DNA of 64,000 bases. Origin: Plotosus lineatus (taxonomy: Eukaryota; Chordata; Actinopteri; Siluriformes; Plotosidae). Both the position numbers and the translations under genes were made by a program. Position 1 is the stretch's first letter. Each line of letters begins with the position of its first letter. The DNA lies in the NCBI GenBank assembly GCA_024760905.1, contig CM045735.1, forward strand, positions 8,884,661-8,948,660, written 5' to 3'. The notes under the pieces are model-generated. The model was not told where the DNA came from. It was given only the letters and a program-made list of their open reading frames with translations, and did not search any database. Below, piece by piece: positions 13,701 through 22,625 of this stretch.

Positions 13701-15321
13701 CCTCATCAATGCACCATTCGGGAGCAATGGTCACTGTTTAGTTCCCTGGAATTTGTTTGGTGGACAATCTATATAATCCATCATGATGTGTCGTTACGTT
13801 ACAAAAAAAAAAAGTGCAAATTGATATGGTGCCATTTTCTGTAAGGGGACATTTAAGATTTATGAAGGATACTGTTAGTGGTTTGTACTAGTCAGATTAT
13901 TTTCCTCCATGAGAAGGTCTTCAAGACAGAGAACTTTGCTCTTTCACAGGCTTCTCAGTATCACAACAAGATACATTTTTTTTCTCTTGAGAACTTGACA
14001 GAGGGCAGTGCTGAAATGTATTGTGATAGCATGCCTGCCTCACAGCAATTACGTACTGCTTTCAATTCCCTGGCTCAGGCATTTCTGTCTGGAGTTTGCA
14101 TGTTCTCCCTGTGCTTGTTTGGATCTCCTCCAGGTGCTTTGGTTTCCTCTCACAGTCCAAAGACATGCAGATTAGATTAATTGGCTGTTCAAAACTGATC
14201 CTAAGTGTGGATGTACATGTGAATTGTTGGGTCTGCAATGGTCTGGTGAGCTGTTCATGGTGTTCTTTGCCTTTGCCCTGTGTTGGCTGAGATAGGCTCC
14301 AATGTCACTGTGACCGCAGTAGGATTAAACAGTTCCACAAAGGAGTGAGTAATTTAAGCATTTTCTAAAACTGCTATGGTGCGGTAACCATGCGTTATTT
14401 ATTAAAACATAATTAAACAATGATACTGCACCAGAACTCTCCATCTTCACAGCAATTATGCAGACGTGCCCTTACAGAAGGGTCAATCCCATTCCACTCC
14501 CTGGAACTAAATGGAGGAAAGCTGGATTAATTACATCATTAGCTTGTATCCTCTTGCTCATTGCTTCTTCACTTTTCATTGCTCTTTATATATAATTCAA
14601 GCATGATTTTATTCTGTAACCTCACTTGTCACTCCAGGCTCCGGTCCATTCCACCTCTCCCCAGGGGTTCCGGATGCGAATCAACTTTACAAGCTTTCCT
14701 TTGTATTCCAACTAACCGAACAGAATGCAGAATTAATTCACCAGTAAGCATGGGTAATGCCATCCAACATCTTCCTTGCTCACCTCCTCCACTCCTGTCA
14801 CAGAATAAGCATGGCCTTTCACAAGCTTTTTGAAGGTGACCGCCTCCATATCAAAGAAACCTGTGATCTACAAGTGAAAACGGTTATTAATGCAGGCTCG
14901 CGGACACTCGATGTAAAGTAATGCAGGAATGCACTCACATCTATAGAGCATCCCATCAGTGATCCTCTTTCCACAGCTCTCTGGATGATGCTATAGAGGC
15001 TGGCTGGAGCCTTTTTTAGTTCATACATTTCTGTAACACCCCCAGTAAAATCTTCAAATCCCTCAGAGGTGCAGCCTCCAGATAGCGCCTCGTAACAACC
15101 ATTTAACCTGGCAACAACACATACGCATATTTTAGTGCTACACTTTTACAGGATAATCTATTAGGAACACATCGACTGCTCCTTCACGCTAATTGGAGCT
15201 CATTAGTTAACCTATTGATCCGAGGGCTGCAGAGAGACTGGTGTCCATCTAAGCTGATATGTGGAGAAGGTGGAGCACACACTGAACAATTCACCCAAAG
15301 TACTCCAGGGCCAACTCTCAA

Positions 15322-15355
<34 letters not shown>

Positions 15356-18300
15356 CCACACACTCCCACACACACTCACACAAAAAAAATAAATAAATAA
15401 AAAAAAACCTCTCTCACTTGGCATATGCTTTTTCCACCAAAGCACTCCAGAACTCCGCCCCTTCAGCAGAGTGGACAAACAGAAGTTTCCCATCTCTCAC
15501 AGGGAGTCGGTCATCAATCACTACATCTACCCATTCCCCAAACTGCCAAAACTGCAACAGAGGGGTGAAGATAGATTATTATATCAGGTTAATATTAGTA
15601 TGAACATTAATATTAAAACTGACCTTTTCATCCTGTTAGGTCATGATCATTTATATCCCACTCAAATAACTCTTCAATAGACAATTATGTACATGCTGCA
15701 GAAATCACTGTCATTTATATTTTTTATTACATTTCTACAGTGGAAAGTGCAATAGTATATATTCTGATTGGTAATACAGTATTGTGTCATATAGTACTGT
15801 ACAATACTATGGAGCCCCCTATGGGACATCATGGAGATTTTTTAAAGCTACTCATGCATTTCCTTATAATAATTTTACATGAGCTTAAAATGAGAGGTGG
15901 GGATAAGGGTTGAGGAAAGGTTCATGCTAAAATATTTCAGTGGACTGCAAAACTGGCTTAAACAATAACAGCACAATTCCCTACATCACCTGTAGAGGGC
16001 TCCATACCATGCAATAACAGATAATTGCACAGAAAAACAATATAATGTACAGTCGGCCCTCTACTTAAGAAATGAATCCGTTCCAGAGCCCTTTTCGGAA
16101 CAGCTCTGGCGTTTCTGTGTAGAGTTTGCATGTTAACCCCATGCTTGTTAGGGTTTCCTCCAGGGACTTCGGTTTCCTCCCACAGTCCAAAAAGATGCAC
16201 AGTAGGTTAATTGGCTGTTCCAAATTGCTCCTAGGTGTGAATAGTTGTGAGAGTGTTGGCCCTGTGATGGCCCGGAGTTGGCTGAGATGGGTGTCAGCCT
16301 CCCCACGACCCTAATTAGGATGAAGCGGTTCAGAAAATGAATGAGATGACACAATAATTTAATACGCATAGTAAGTAACTAGTCCCTGTTAGGAGTCACC
16401 AGTTGATTTATTCTAGAGGTCTTTGGAATGAGGGAGGAAACCAAGGCACCCTGATGAAACTCAAGACAACATGGGTTTTATCTGGGTGCTTTTGTTTCCT
16501 CATGACACGTGAGGGGAGTTTTGGGAACTTTTGCCTGCTTTATTCAGATGAACTGAGTTTAAATAGGCGAAACAGGTTTGTAACACAGACACATGTCTGC
16601 TACTGGAATTTGACAAGAGCGAGCAGGCCATGCCCTGCCCTGGTGAATTGTGGTTGACTGGGTATCCGTTTCCTCCGTAAATACTCCTGTAAATATAGCT
16701 AACAGTGAGAGGGTCGGTTGAATTGCTGTATATGCAGTTCTGCTGAATGCTGCTCTGGGGGATGGGAAGGAAAAGGCAGTGCAGTAAAGCAGGGTATTTT
16801 CTGCCCTGATGTCAGGAGAGTGATTGATGCGGATGAACGGTGATACCTGAAAATGAAAAATTCCTGCATATTGGTGATGGAAGCTCTGACCATGAGGTAC
16901 CACGCGGCGCAGCAATGGCTCGTTCAGAGTAAGACAGGCAATGGCTGCCAACAGCCAACAGTCCCCTGATTCAAAAAGTAATAATTAGCAACATACTGCA
17001 TAAAAACAAAATAAAAGAAATCACTCTAAAGTTAGTAGTGAAGATATGTTATATAAACCAAGATTCGCCCCTCTATGGTCACCTACCAATTCCCAGCCAT
17101 CATAAAACTATCACATTTCACAAGAGAATAACTAACCAAGAAGGACTGAAGCTAATACTTGCATCCTTGGAGAGATGTCAAGCTTTACGGAACCTCTGTT
17201 CATGCTGACTCACAATGCTATCCTCCCACTTCTGCATACGAGTTTATAGAAATCCACGATTACCTTTTTATCTGTTGTCCGTCATGTTTGAAGATGACAG
17301 GTCAATGGGTCACTCGTGTTTACACATGTGACTTGTTAGGTAAATCTGGGTCAGGAAAGACCGACCGCAGGTAGGGAAGATTACGCCTGGAGACGAATTG
17401 CCAGCCTCTTTTGAACTGCTGTAGTGGTTCTATTATCCTCGGTGTGATTAGAATTGACTGGGAAGAGGATGTACAAACCATCCTACCCAGAGACTGCGGC
17501 CAACCCACCTGTGGAATTGCCAGGTTCTGAACTTGCTCTCTCCCCACTACAGGGATAAACATTTTTTGTAAAGCTACTCAGGAGCAATTTATTTTTTAAT
17601 ATTGTCATGCAGTGGATATAGCTTAAATCTTAATTATTCTTTCTCACAATTAAAATTCATAAAATCTGTAAAGATTCTATGGTAGAGTGTTAACATAATA
17701 ACTGCAGGTGTGGTTTGTTGGTGTTTCATTGTTGTTGCACTACCTCTGACAGACAGCAGGGGGCTCTAAAGAAAAACACAAACTTTTAACTTTTACACCT
17801 GTGAATTAATTTAAGTAATTGTATATGCTGTTTGTAAAAAAAAATTAATAAAAAAAGAGCTTCCACTTCTTTCTAAAACATTCTTTATATCCCTACTGTG
17901 TGCAAGTGTCTTACCCAGAGCTCCTTGGCAGATGTCTGTGCGAGTGGCTCCATCTACAATGAAGTGTGGATCGGTACAGAACTCCTGGAGTGCACAGAGA
18001 AGGCCTAAAGGTCAAACAGGGCACAGAAGTGACTGGAATAATCTATAGGATTTGTAGGTGTTTGGCTCTAAACTGTGATGAGATGGCAACAGAACATTAT
18101 CAGGTAGCCAACTTGTGGGAGGCTTCCATACTGCAGACTCTCACCGTAGGTCTCATCCAGTGCACGCCTTTGGTTTTGGCAGAACCAGTTGCCAGTTCCT
18201 TGAATCCCAGTGAGGAAGGGCGGGCTGGGAAGGTTTCGTCCTCATATAAACGACCACTCTGAAGGCAGCTGGCACGCAGAGACTCAAAGTCTTGTCCAAG

Positions 18301-18396
18301 GAACTTCAGAGCCTTATCATTCTGACCAAAACCTTCATTGCGGTCCCACTCACTCCTCAACCGAGCAGCTACTCCGGTGGCATATATAGGCTCCAT
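430..18396 (-). CDS. capn1: Calpain-1 catalytic subunit, complete, 21 coding exons
   Basis: Calcium-activated cytosolic cysteine protease that cuts cytoskeletal and signalling proteins; family members pair with a small regulatory subunit. Coding exons in transcript order: 18145-18396, 17915-17984, 16847-16965, 15418-15551, 14939-15107, 14784-14867, 14626-14711, 14432-14506, 13012-13172, 12755-12915, 9129-9140, 8680-8891, 6685-6724, 6148-6201, 6000-6057, 3829-3893, 3635-3703, 3424-3502, 3228-3344, 554-612, 430-456. They total 2103 nt (700 residues plus stop; human CAPN1 is 714) and every phase closes. Most exon lengths match the usual calpain pattern (70,119,134,169,84,86,75,161,...,12,...,65,69,79,117,59,27). 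Protease core about residues 35-330 with Cys110, His267, Asn291; C2-like domain about 335-510; penta-EF-hand about 520-700. The N-terminal TGV motif and the pacs1 neighbour favour capn1 over capn2. Intron 9 needs a GC donor. EF1 and EF2 look degenerate. Confidence 0.95.
554..612 (-). CDS. capn1: capn1 exon 20 (EF-hand 5)
   Basis: Residues 673-692, [20 protein letters not shown], aligning with the human FFKTLDTDLDGVVTF stretch. 59 nt. It lies 2.6 kb from exon 19 beyond a transposon nest. Confidence 0.9.
795..2056 (-). mobile_element. LINE (RTE-like, family R1), 5'-inverted
   Basis: Minus strand encodes reverse transcriptase pieces ([41 protein letters not shown]) and the C-terminal [10 protein letters not shown] block, with many frame breaks. 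The 3' end is an (ATC)n tract at 795-822. From about 1959 to 2056 the orientation flips to plus and encodes [17 protein letters not shown], the stretch that adjoins the minus part in an intact element. Target duplication accatttaatc at 784-794 and 2057-2067. Dead copy. The RTE assignment is from memory. Confidence 0.85.
2069..2431 (-). mobile_element. SINE-B (tRNA-derived head, RTE-type tail), full length
   Basis: Read on minus it starts GGGGCAGTGATGGTCTAGTGG (A-box-like), has GGTTCAAGTCC (B-box-like) about 50 nt later, then a unique body, then a tail ending GATTCGCTGTGGCGACACCC-like. Perfect 16-bp target duplication cttgaccatttaatcc at 2053-2068 and 2432-2447. It landed at the edge of the LINE at 795-2056. 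Confidence 0.88.
2448..2755 (-). mobile_element. SINE-A, host of the LINE/SINE-B nest
   Basis: Minus-oriented SINE-A whose 3' tail was split: a short part sits left of the LINE (about 770-794) and the rest continues here, including the body (TGGACTGTGGGAGGAAAC) and a (CA)n tract at 2539-2581. SINE-A is the commonest family here: tRNA-like head GTGGCGTAGTGGTTAGCAC with B-box-like GGTTCGAttCC, and a tail with CTAATTAGGATTAAGCGGTT then (ATGA)n. Confidence 0.75.
2760..2794. repeat. (TG)n microsatellite
   Basis: About 17 uninterrupted TG units, followed by a plus-oriented SINE-A tail fragment to about 2845. Confidence 0.9.
3228..3344 (-). CDS. capn1: capn1 exon 19 (EF-hand 4)
   Basis: Residues 634-673, [34 protein letters not shown]. 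117 nt, phase 1. Confidence 0.92.
3424..3502 (-). CDS. capn1: capn1 exon 18 (EF-hand 3)
   Basis: Residues 608-634. Loop [12 protein letters not shown] is a complete canonical EF-hand. 79 nt. Confidence 0.92.
3635..3703 (-). CDS. capn1: capn1 exon 17 (degenerate EF-hand 2)
   Basis: Residues 585-607. The loop runs [12 protein letters not shown] against D-R-D-G-N-G-K-L-G-L-V-E in human, so two acidic or polar ligands are lost and the last Glu is Asp. Then [12 protein letters not shown]. 69 nt. Confidence 0.88.
3829..3893 (-). CDS. capn1: capn1 exon 16
   Basis: Residues 563-584, [20 protein letters not shown], the helix entering EF-hand 2. 65 nt, donor GTATCC. Confidence 0.9.
4035..4175 (+). 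mobile_element. SINE-A, 3' part only
   Basis: From GGCCCTGTGATAGCCAGGCG through the CTAATTAGGATTAACCG tail to GAATGAA; the tRNA-like head is missing. Confidence 0.75.
4180..5037. mobile_element. Tigger-like DNA element, degenerate
   Basis: Ends CAGTGATACCGC and GAGATACCACTG are imperfect inverted repeats flanked by TA. The interior shares blocks with the copy at 7441-8366 (ATGCGGTTGAGTGA, GATATTGAAGCAGAAGGAGG), with a (CA)n tract at 4649-4760 where transposase sequence should be. Confidence 0.75.
4649..4760. repeat. (CA)n compound microsatellite
   Basis: About 110 nt of CA with CATACACA and GCGC interruptions inside the Tigger-like element. Confidence 0.9.
5092..5150 (+). mobile_element. 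SINE-A head fragment
   Basis: CACTGGTAGCATAGTGGGTAGCACATC, then the AGCAAGAAGG block, ending abruptly. Confidence 0.6.
5268..5890 (+). mobile_element. SINE-A split by a hAT element
   Basis: The head and body occupy 5268-5382 and the element resumes at 5723 (AATTTGGTTTCCTACAACAG), continuing into the tail GTGACCCTATTACGATTAGG near 5850. Confidence 0.75.
5383..5714. mobile_element. hAT-type non-autonomous element, 332 bp
   Basis: Inverted ends CAGGGGTCACCAAC and GTTGGTGACCCCTG are perfect; flanked by the 8-bp duplication ctctaggt (5375-5382, 5715-5722). No transposase frame. Confidence 0.92.
6000..6057 (-). CDS. capn1: capn1 exon 15
   Basis: Residues 544-563, [19 protein letters not shown]. 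It completes EF-hand 1, but the conserved loop glutamate (EL in mammals) is lysine here (KL). Confidence 0.88.
6148..6201 (-). CDS. capn1: capn1 exon 14
   Basis: Residues 526-543, [18 protein letters not shown], first helix of EF-hand 1. 54 nt. Confidence 0.88.
6362..6575 (+). mobile_element. SINE-A, 3'-truncated
   Basis: Head GGGTGGCATGGTGGTGCAGTGG through CCCCTAGGTGTGATTGTG, then a T-rich run in place of the tail. It lies 0.1 kb from capn1 exon 13. Confidence 0.75.
6685..6724 (-). CDS. capn1: capn1 exon 13
   Basis: Residues 512-525, [14 protein letters not shown], the linker into the penta-EF-hand domain. The acceptor TTTTGAAG/AG is the only nearby one that keeps frame with exon 12; the next AG, 2 nt downstream, leads to a stop. 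Confidence 0.82.
6905..8550. mobile_element. Fold-back DNA element with Tc1-type transposase remnant in its arms
   Basis: Left arm (about 6905-7200) and right arm (about 7320-7440 plus 8369-8550) are inverted copies: ATGTAATCTCCATGGCATT at 6908 mirrors AATGCCATGGAGATTACAT at 8520; the rare string CATATGTATTGGCACCCC also occurs inverted. The left arm translates to [10 protein letters not shown], typical of Tc1/IS630-type transposases. The right arm is interrupted by the Tigger-like element. Confidence 0.7.
7441..8366. mobile_element. Tigger-like DNA element, non-autonomous
   Basis: Ends CAGTGGTACCTCATTTAC and AAAGTGAGGTACCGCTG, flanked by TA. At 7815-7946 it encodes [16 protein letters not shown] and then the helix-turn-helix start of a Tigger transposase before a stop at 7947; nothing of the DDE domain remains. 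Confidence 0.85.
8680..8891 (-). CDS. capn1: capn1 exon 12
   Basis: Residues 442-512: [57 protein letters not shown]. This is the most conserved part of the C2-like domain. Ends in phase 2 at GTGAGT. Confidence 0.95.
9129..9140 (-). CDS. capn1: capn1 exon 11, 12-nt microexon
   Basis: Four codons (VPKE) between a TTTCCAG acceptor and a GTATGG donor. Calpains have a 12-nt exon (VPPE in human CAPN1) at exactly this point, and both neighbours join in phase 0. Confidence 0.88.
9271..9600 (+). mobile_element. SINE-A, near full length
   Basis: GACGACACGGTGGCATAGTGG to CCTAACTCATGTTAAGATG and a GTGAATGATGAGTGA tail. It lies just above the capn1 12-nt exon. Confidence 0.85.
9704..9960 (+). mobile_element. 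SINE-A, 3'-truncated
   Basis: Well-kept head (CGGCACGGTGGCGTAGTGG, GGTTCGATTCC) and body; lost after GTCTGGCAAACC. Confidence 0.85.
10231..10570 (+). mobile_element. SINE-A, degenerate
   Basis: Head AGGGTGGCAGAGTGGCGTG, with a short (TG)n in the body; tail CCCTAATAGGATTAAAAAAG. Confidence 0.75.
10655..12130 (+). mobile_element. Unclassified 1.45-kb DNA element, copy 1
   Basis: Inverted ends TCCACTGAAAGTAGGC (10659) and GCCTACTTTCGGTGGA (12102). An opposite-orientation relative is at 42165-43605. The interior has short acidic frames but no recognised transposase. Superfamily unresolved. Confidence 0.65.
12165..12560 (+). repeat. Dispersed repeat family D, copy 1
   Basis: Shares CCTTTCTATCATAGGCA and a long diverged stretch (CTTGCACCACTTTTGATAG, AAGTCACTCAGATCCCTACAC) with 31585-31885; a shorter piece is at 53085-53200. 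Class unknown. Confidence 0.55.
12755..12915 (-). CDS. capn1: capn1 exon 10
   Basis: Residues 384-437, [24 protein letters not shown] and [11 protein letters not shown] of the C2-like domain. The acidic loop before GCSF is shorter than in mammals, accounting for part of the 14-residue difference. Confidence 0.93.
13012..13172 (-). CDS. capn1: capn1 exon 9 (GC donor)
   Basis: Residues 330-384, [18 protein letters not shown] to [13 protein letters not shown], the junction of protease core and C2-like domain. 161 nt. The donor reads CAG/GCACTG; no GT lies nearby and the phase to exon 10 (G/CA, Ala) requires this cut. Confidence 0.92.
13370..13700 (+). repeat. Dispersed repeat family C, copy 1
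   Basis: Matches CAATTCCCACCCATCAAGT and GAGCTCACAGACACCCATGA with copies at 29280-29560 (minus) and 35870-36150. Present three times in the window; no box A/B or coding region seen. Confidence 0.55.
14001..14345 (+). mobile_element. SINE-A in capn1 intron 8
   Basis: Diverged head, clear body (TGGAGTTTGCATGTTCTCCC) and GCAGTAGGATTAAACAG tail. It stops 87 nt short of exon 8. Confidence 0.8.
14432..14506 (-). CDS. capn1: capn1 exon 8
   Basis: Residues 305-330, [14 protein letters not shown] then CEDGEFW, which holds further second-site calcium ligands. 75 nt; the closing Trp codon is split TG/G. Confidence 0.92.
14626..14711 (-). CDS. capn1: capn1 exon 7 (catalytic asparagine)
   Basis: Residues 277-305, [19 protein letters not shown]. 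Asn291 completes the triad; the Glu and Asp of the second core calcium site are kept. 86 nt. Confidence 0.94.
14784..14867 (-). CDS. capn1: capn1 exon 6 (catalytic histidine)
   Basis: Residues 249-276, [15 protein letters not shown], with His267 of the triad. 84 nt. Confidence 0.94.
14939..15107 (-). CDS. capn1: capn1 exon 5
   Basis: Residues 192-248, including [21 protein letters not shown] and [10 protein letters not shown]. 169 nt, ends in phase 0. Confidence 0.94.
15318..15412. repeat. (CT)n(CA)n and A-rich simple repeats
   Basis: CT run, CA run with C interruptions, then AAAT-rich sequence, ending 6 nt from capn1 exon 4. On the transcribed strand these are TG and GA repeats just after the donor. 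Confidence 0.85.
15418..15551 (-). CDS. capn1: capn1 exon 4
   Basis: Residues 148-191, [17 protein letters not shown] then [20 protein letters not shown], the centre of the protease core. 134 nt. Its intron begins close to mixed TG and GA repeats (15318-15386). Confidence 0.94.
16052..16345 (+). mobile_element. Tigger end fragment fused to SINE-A
   Basis: CAGTCGGCCCTCTACTTAAG is the end type of the inner element at 23237; after about 48 nt it joins a headless SINE-A (GTTTCTGTGTAGAGTTTGCA to GAAAATGAATGA). Confidence 0.7.
16847..16965 (-). CDS. capn1: capn1 exon 3 (catalytic cysteine)
   Basis: Residues 108-147. Opens with [15 protein letters not shown], where Cys110 is the nucleophile, then [10 protein letters not shown] and YAGIFHFQ. 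119 nt, phase closes at a GTATCA donor. Confidence 0.94.
17018..17880. other. capn1 intron 2, no recognised feature
   Basis: About 0.86 kb without an identifiable repeat, RNA or coding segment. Confidence 0.5.
17915..17984 (-). CDS. capn1: capn1 exon 2
   Basis: Residues 85-107, containing [16 protein letters not shown], the first calcium-site strand leading to the catalytic cysteine. 70 nt, ends in phase 1, donor GTAAGA. Confidence 0.93.
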
Positions 18397-18415
18397 TGAT
18401 TGGTAGATAAAACTT
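18145..18415 (-). CDS. capn1: capn1 coding exon 1 (start codon at 18396)
   Basis: Residues 1-84, beginning [13 protein letters not shown]. It contains the calpain motifs [11 protein letters not shown] and [14 protein letters not shown]. The 19 nt above the ATG (18397-18415) are untranslated and follow a strong acceptor (pyrimidine run then TTAG), so at least one non-coding 5' exon lies at higher coordinates and was not identified. Donor GTGAGA at 18139-18144. Confidence 0.93.
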
Positions 18416-18519
18416 CTAAGAACAGAATGAGCAATGATTAGAGATCAAGGATTTTGATGTTGCATCCAAATACAAGCAATATTAAATAAATAAACTTTAT
18501 TCATACATTTTCCAAACTA

Positions 18520-19070
18520 GGTGCCTATCTCAGCTTGACAGTCCATCGCAGGGCCAACACAAACAACCATTCACACTCACACTGGGGGGCAATTTAGAAT
18601 ATCCAATTTGCTTAAAAAGCATGTCTTCGGAGTGGCACAGTGGTGTCGTGGTAGCTTGTCCGCCTCACAACCAGATGGTCCTGGGTTCAAGTCTTTGGCT
18701 TGGCGGTGTGTGTGTGTGTGTGTGTGTTGTGTTTGCATGTTCTCCTTGCGCTCGTGTGGGCTTCCTTTGGGTAATCTTGTTTCCTCCTATAGTCAAAAAA
18801 CATGCACATTAAGCTAATTCGCTAATGATTCCATAGGTCAGTATGACTTTGAATGATTGTGTCCGTTGCCCTGTAATAGTCTGGTGAGCTTTTCAGGGTC
18901 TACTCTGCTTTCATCCAAAAATCGCCGAGATAGGCTTCAGCCTCCCTGCAACCCTAACAGAATTGAGCAGTGCAGTAAATGGGTGAGATTAGCCAGTGAG
19001 TAAATTGCATGCTTTTGGACCATGGGAGGAAACCAGGGTACCCGGAGGAAACCCACACATGCTAGTGGAA
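18520..19070 (+). mobile_element. SINE-A copies and fragments above capn1 exon 1
   Basis: A minus-oriented scrap at 18520-18600, a plus near-full copy at 18629-18980 (with (TG)n at 18706-18727), and a second minus scrap at 19000-19060. Confidence 0.75.
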
Positions 19071-19800
19071 GTACTGTATATGCAACCATTAATAAACTGA
19101 ACATTACTGCAAGAGAGAAAAACAATTTAGAATTCAAAATGTCGTTGGAATTGTATTTCCAGCACTTTAAACAGTAATGGGTGTACAGTATTCCCTCAGA
19201 TTTTACCAATGACCTGGTAAATGTACAGTATTTCCTACCAATAAATATCAAATAAATAATTCCCACCTTGTGATGCTGACTTCTTGACACCTCTGTTCAG
19301 ATGATAATTAAAGTCTTGGTTATTATTTTTCTTTAATTAAGTTTATTTTCTGTGTATCCAGAGCTGTCCCAAATGCCATGGCCACTTTGTCCTGTGCCAG
19401 TGGTGCTAAAATAACAAGCCTGTGCAAGTTGCTGGGTTGCCAGGTTTGATTAACTCTTTCCTGCCCAGTCATAGTTGAAACTGCTAATTTATTTCTAAAC
19501 TCAAACCATTAATATGAAATGTTTCAGTCTGATTTATTATTATAATTATTATTATTATTATTATTATTATTACTGTGCAGTGTAGTGTCTTTTATCACTA
19601 TGTAGGCTTTCAGTTCTGCACATCATGGGTTGTGAGACTGCAGAGAGGAGGAGCTGTGAGCAGACTGCAGACTGGTGGGCGTGTCTTTGAGCAGCATTTC
19701 AGAAACGCCCTTGTGTGAGCTCCACCGAGTAGTTCCCAGGGGTACAGGGTATGTACATATGATACAGTCTGGGAATTCAAGTTTTTTTATTTCATCTCAT
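19070..19800. other. Intergenic stretch next to the capn1 5' side
   Basis: Holds an (ATT)n run at 19541-19573 and a moderately GC-rich part at 19620-19745. A non-coding capn1 first exon could lie here, but nothing shows it. Confidence 0.3.
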
Positions 19801-19804
19801 TCTC

Positions 19805-20075
19805 TCACTCATTTAATATGAACCGCTTAATCCCATTAGGGTCGCAGAGAGGTAGGAGCCCATCTCGGCCAACACGGGGCGAAAGATGGGTACACCCTGA
19901 ACAGCTCACCAAACCATAACAGCTAACCCCCCCCCCCACACACACACACACACACACACAATATGGGGCAATATTGAAAAGCCAATTAGCCTTAATGTGC
20001 ATGTCTTTATCCTGATGGATGAAACCGAAGTACCCAGAGGAACCAACACAATGGACAACATGTAAACTGTGGCAT
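19805..20075 (-). mobile_element. SINE-A with C and CA runs
   Basis: Minus copy, from the tail GAACCGCTTAATCCCATTAG to the body at 20045, interrupted by (C)n(CA)n at 19927-19960. Confidence 0.8.
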
Positions 20076-20204
20076 AGTTTGTATTTTATTCTTGAGTATT
20101 TTGAATATATTAGTGTCATTTATTGCAATAGAACCAGGCAAGCCTTTGTTTTAGCAAAGATTCCCAAGCCGCATACACACTGTTGTTGGCATCCTTCTGG
20201 CTTC

Positions 20205-20515
20205 TGACAATGGGGTTCGCGCCATGGATCAGTTCATAGTACTCTGTGTGAGGACAGAGTACACCCTGGACAGCTTGCCAGGCCATTGCAGGGCAGAAAC
20301 ACACGCTGATGGCTATGCAGCTACTCTTGTCCAAAGTTAGCAATGGTTCTTTTACATGAAGCTCTCACCATAGACAGTGAGAGACAATGGCTGGCCTTTG
20401 ATAACCCAGTTACCTGCAATGGGGGGGGGGGGGGGGCAACCTGTTGAGAGTGGGACTTGAACCCCCCCACCTTGGGATCAGTGATTCAGCACCTTACTCC
20501 AGGCCACCACTACCA
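20205..20515 (-). mobile_element. Chimeric SINE: B head and body with A-type tail
   Basis: The SINE-B head (GGTTCAAGTCCCACTCTC on minus, a poly-G/C run at 20421-20437) and body run into CTGCAATGGCCTGGCAAGC, which belongs to SINE-A. Confidence 0.75.
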
Positions 20516-20519
20516 CACA

Positions 20520-21597
20520 TACACTAATAAAATAGTTTCATGTAATGCCTGTCTGATGTTCCAACATTTTGACATTTGAAGAGATTCATAGGCTCCTTTA
20601 ATTCCTTAAGCTGCAAGCATAAAATATATCAAGAGACTATTACTGTCACAAATATTACAGATGAAAAGCACTTCTTCTGTTTGCATGGAACAGAAGGCCT
20701 GTACGGTGGTGTTTCTGGGTTCCTGGCTGTGTTAAAAAGTAGGTGATCTGGTCATAAAATACTGTATTACGGTCTGGAAAACAGACTCATTTCAGAGTTT
20801 TTCCACTAGGGGGCAATAGTAGATTACAGTATAATGTGTCTGTCACCTGATCAATGTACTATCATGTGACTAAAATCTCACATCTTCCTCCAGGACAGTG
20901 CAGAAGGAAGGGGGTGATTGGGAATTCTGACATTCTATAACATTAATAATAGGTATGTATGTCTGTGGCACATTCCACTGAGTTTGAATCTCACAAAGTA
21001 GAGAGGTGGAATATGTAACACATCTCCAACCCTGAAGATCTAATAATCCCCATCTGTTACTGAACATGAACACAGCAGTGTACAGCATGGCTTCTTTCTG
21101 GTGTCATGCAGTTCTTGTGTTGCTTAAAGCCATGTTCTAAAAATACCCAGACATGTTTTGCTAGCAAGAACAAATATCAACTTATGCGTCAAGTAGGCCC
21201 GTTGTTGGTGAGGCTACAGTAAGAACGGATGGAACCACCACCTCACCACCCAGCGTTATATTCTTGGTTAATCAGCAGCCCAGTTTAATTACCTTTTCTT
21301 TACACAAAACACACCTGATGACTCTTTAGTGGTGTAATATTTCACTGATTTACGCATGTTGCTATGCAAAATGGATTCTAACGCTACACAAGGAACTGTA
21401 TTGGAATCGCTAAAAGTAAAGCAATGTGTAGTTGTAGGTGTTAATTACATGTTGTCACGGTGAACTCCAAACCTTTAATTAACGTAGACTACTCCGCCCG
21501 TGTACATTGTATGTGTAGGTTCTGCTTTGTTTACTGGCATATGCATGGGCAGTATGATGTAATGGGTACCAAGAAAACAATCCATAATGGTAAATAA
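20520..21597. other. Intergenic stretch, nothing recognised
   Basis: No repeat family, coding exon or RNA gene could be identified; frames are short and unconserved by eye. Confidence 0.4.
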
Positions 21598-21945
21598 TGC
21601 TGAACCGCTTAATCCTTTTAGGGTGACAGTTTGGCTGGCACCTATCTCAGCCGACACTGGGTGAAGGCGGGGTACACCCTGAATTGCTTGCCAGACCATT
21701 GCAAGGCAACACACATACACACACACCTAGGGTCAATTCAGAGCAGCCGGTTTGCCTAAAGTGCATGCCTTTGGACTGTAGAAGAAACCCAGAGCAACCC
21801 AGAGAAGCCCTGAGTAGCCCAAAGGAAATCCAAGCAAGCATGCAAACTCCACACAGAAACACCCTTGCTGAGCCTGGGACTCAAACCCATGACCTTTTTG
21901 CTGTGTAGGCAGGACATGCTAACCACTACACTACGGTGCATGTGG
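21598..21945 (-). mobile_element. SINE-A, near full length
   Basis: Minus copy from AACCGCTTAATCCTTTTAGG to GCTAACCACTACACTACGGT, with a locally amplified AGAAACCC/AGCCC stretch in the body. Confidence 0.85.
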
Positions 21946-22024
21946 TGCACTGTGTTCCAGGAAATCTTGTTCCAGGTACAGCTTGCTGTTTGAAAACAAA
22001 TGGTGTCAAGTTGAAGGGTTTACC

Positions 22025-22625
22025 GTCGCAGCCGATCTCAGCTGGCACTGGATGAAAGCATAGTGCATCCTGAACAGCTCGTCAGACTATTGCAAGGAAA
22101 CACACACGGCCATTCAGACTTGTACTCTCACCTTCGGGTAATTTGTATTCATTTTCTGAACCACTTAATCTTAATTAGGGTCACATGGAGGCTTGCACCC
22201 ATCTCAGCCGACGGCAGAGTATACCCCGGACAGCTCGCCAGGCCATCACAGGGCAGAAACACGCTGACAGCTATGAAGCTGTTCTTGACAAAAATCAATA
22301 ATGGTTCTTTTACACCCCTGACCACAGGCAGTGAGAGACATGGTCAGCCTTTGATAATACAGTTCGCTGCACTGGGGGAACAGCAGAGAAAACCCATTGA
22401 TAGACCCCCCCCCCCCCCCCCCCCCCCAGCGAGCTTGGGATCAGTAATGGAGCACAGGTCACCACTGCCCTTGTAACAGCCAATTAGGCTAATATGCATT
22501 TCTCTGGATTGTGGGAGGAAACTAAAGTACTTGGTACACATGCACAGGGAGAACATGTGACCTCCTCGAACTCGGGATCTTCTTGCTGTGAAGTGGATGT
22601 GCTGACCACCATGTCACTGTGCCAC
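22025..22625 (-). mobile_element. SINE cluster: A fragment, chimeric SINE, A fragment
   Basis: 22025-22140 is a SINE-A piece. 22150-22480 is a chimeric SINE (A tail, B body, poly-C run at 22406-22428, part of the B head). 22480-22625 is the body and head of another SINE-A ending CACTGTGCCACC. Confidence 0.75.

Noticed and set aside
19620..19745. capn1 non-coding first exon or promoter
   Set aside because: Moderate GC and proximity only; no donor paired with the 18415 acceptor could be justified.
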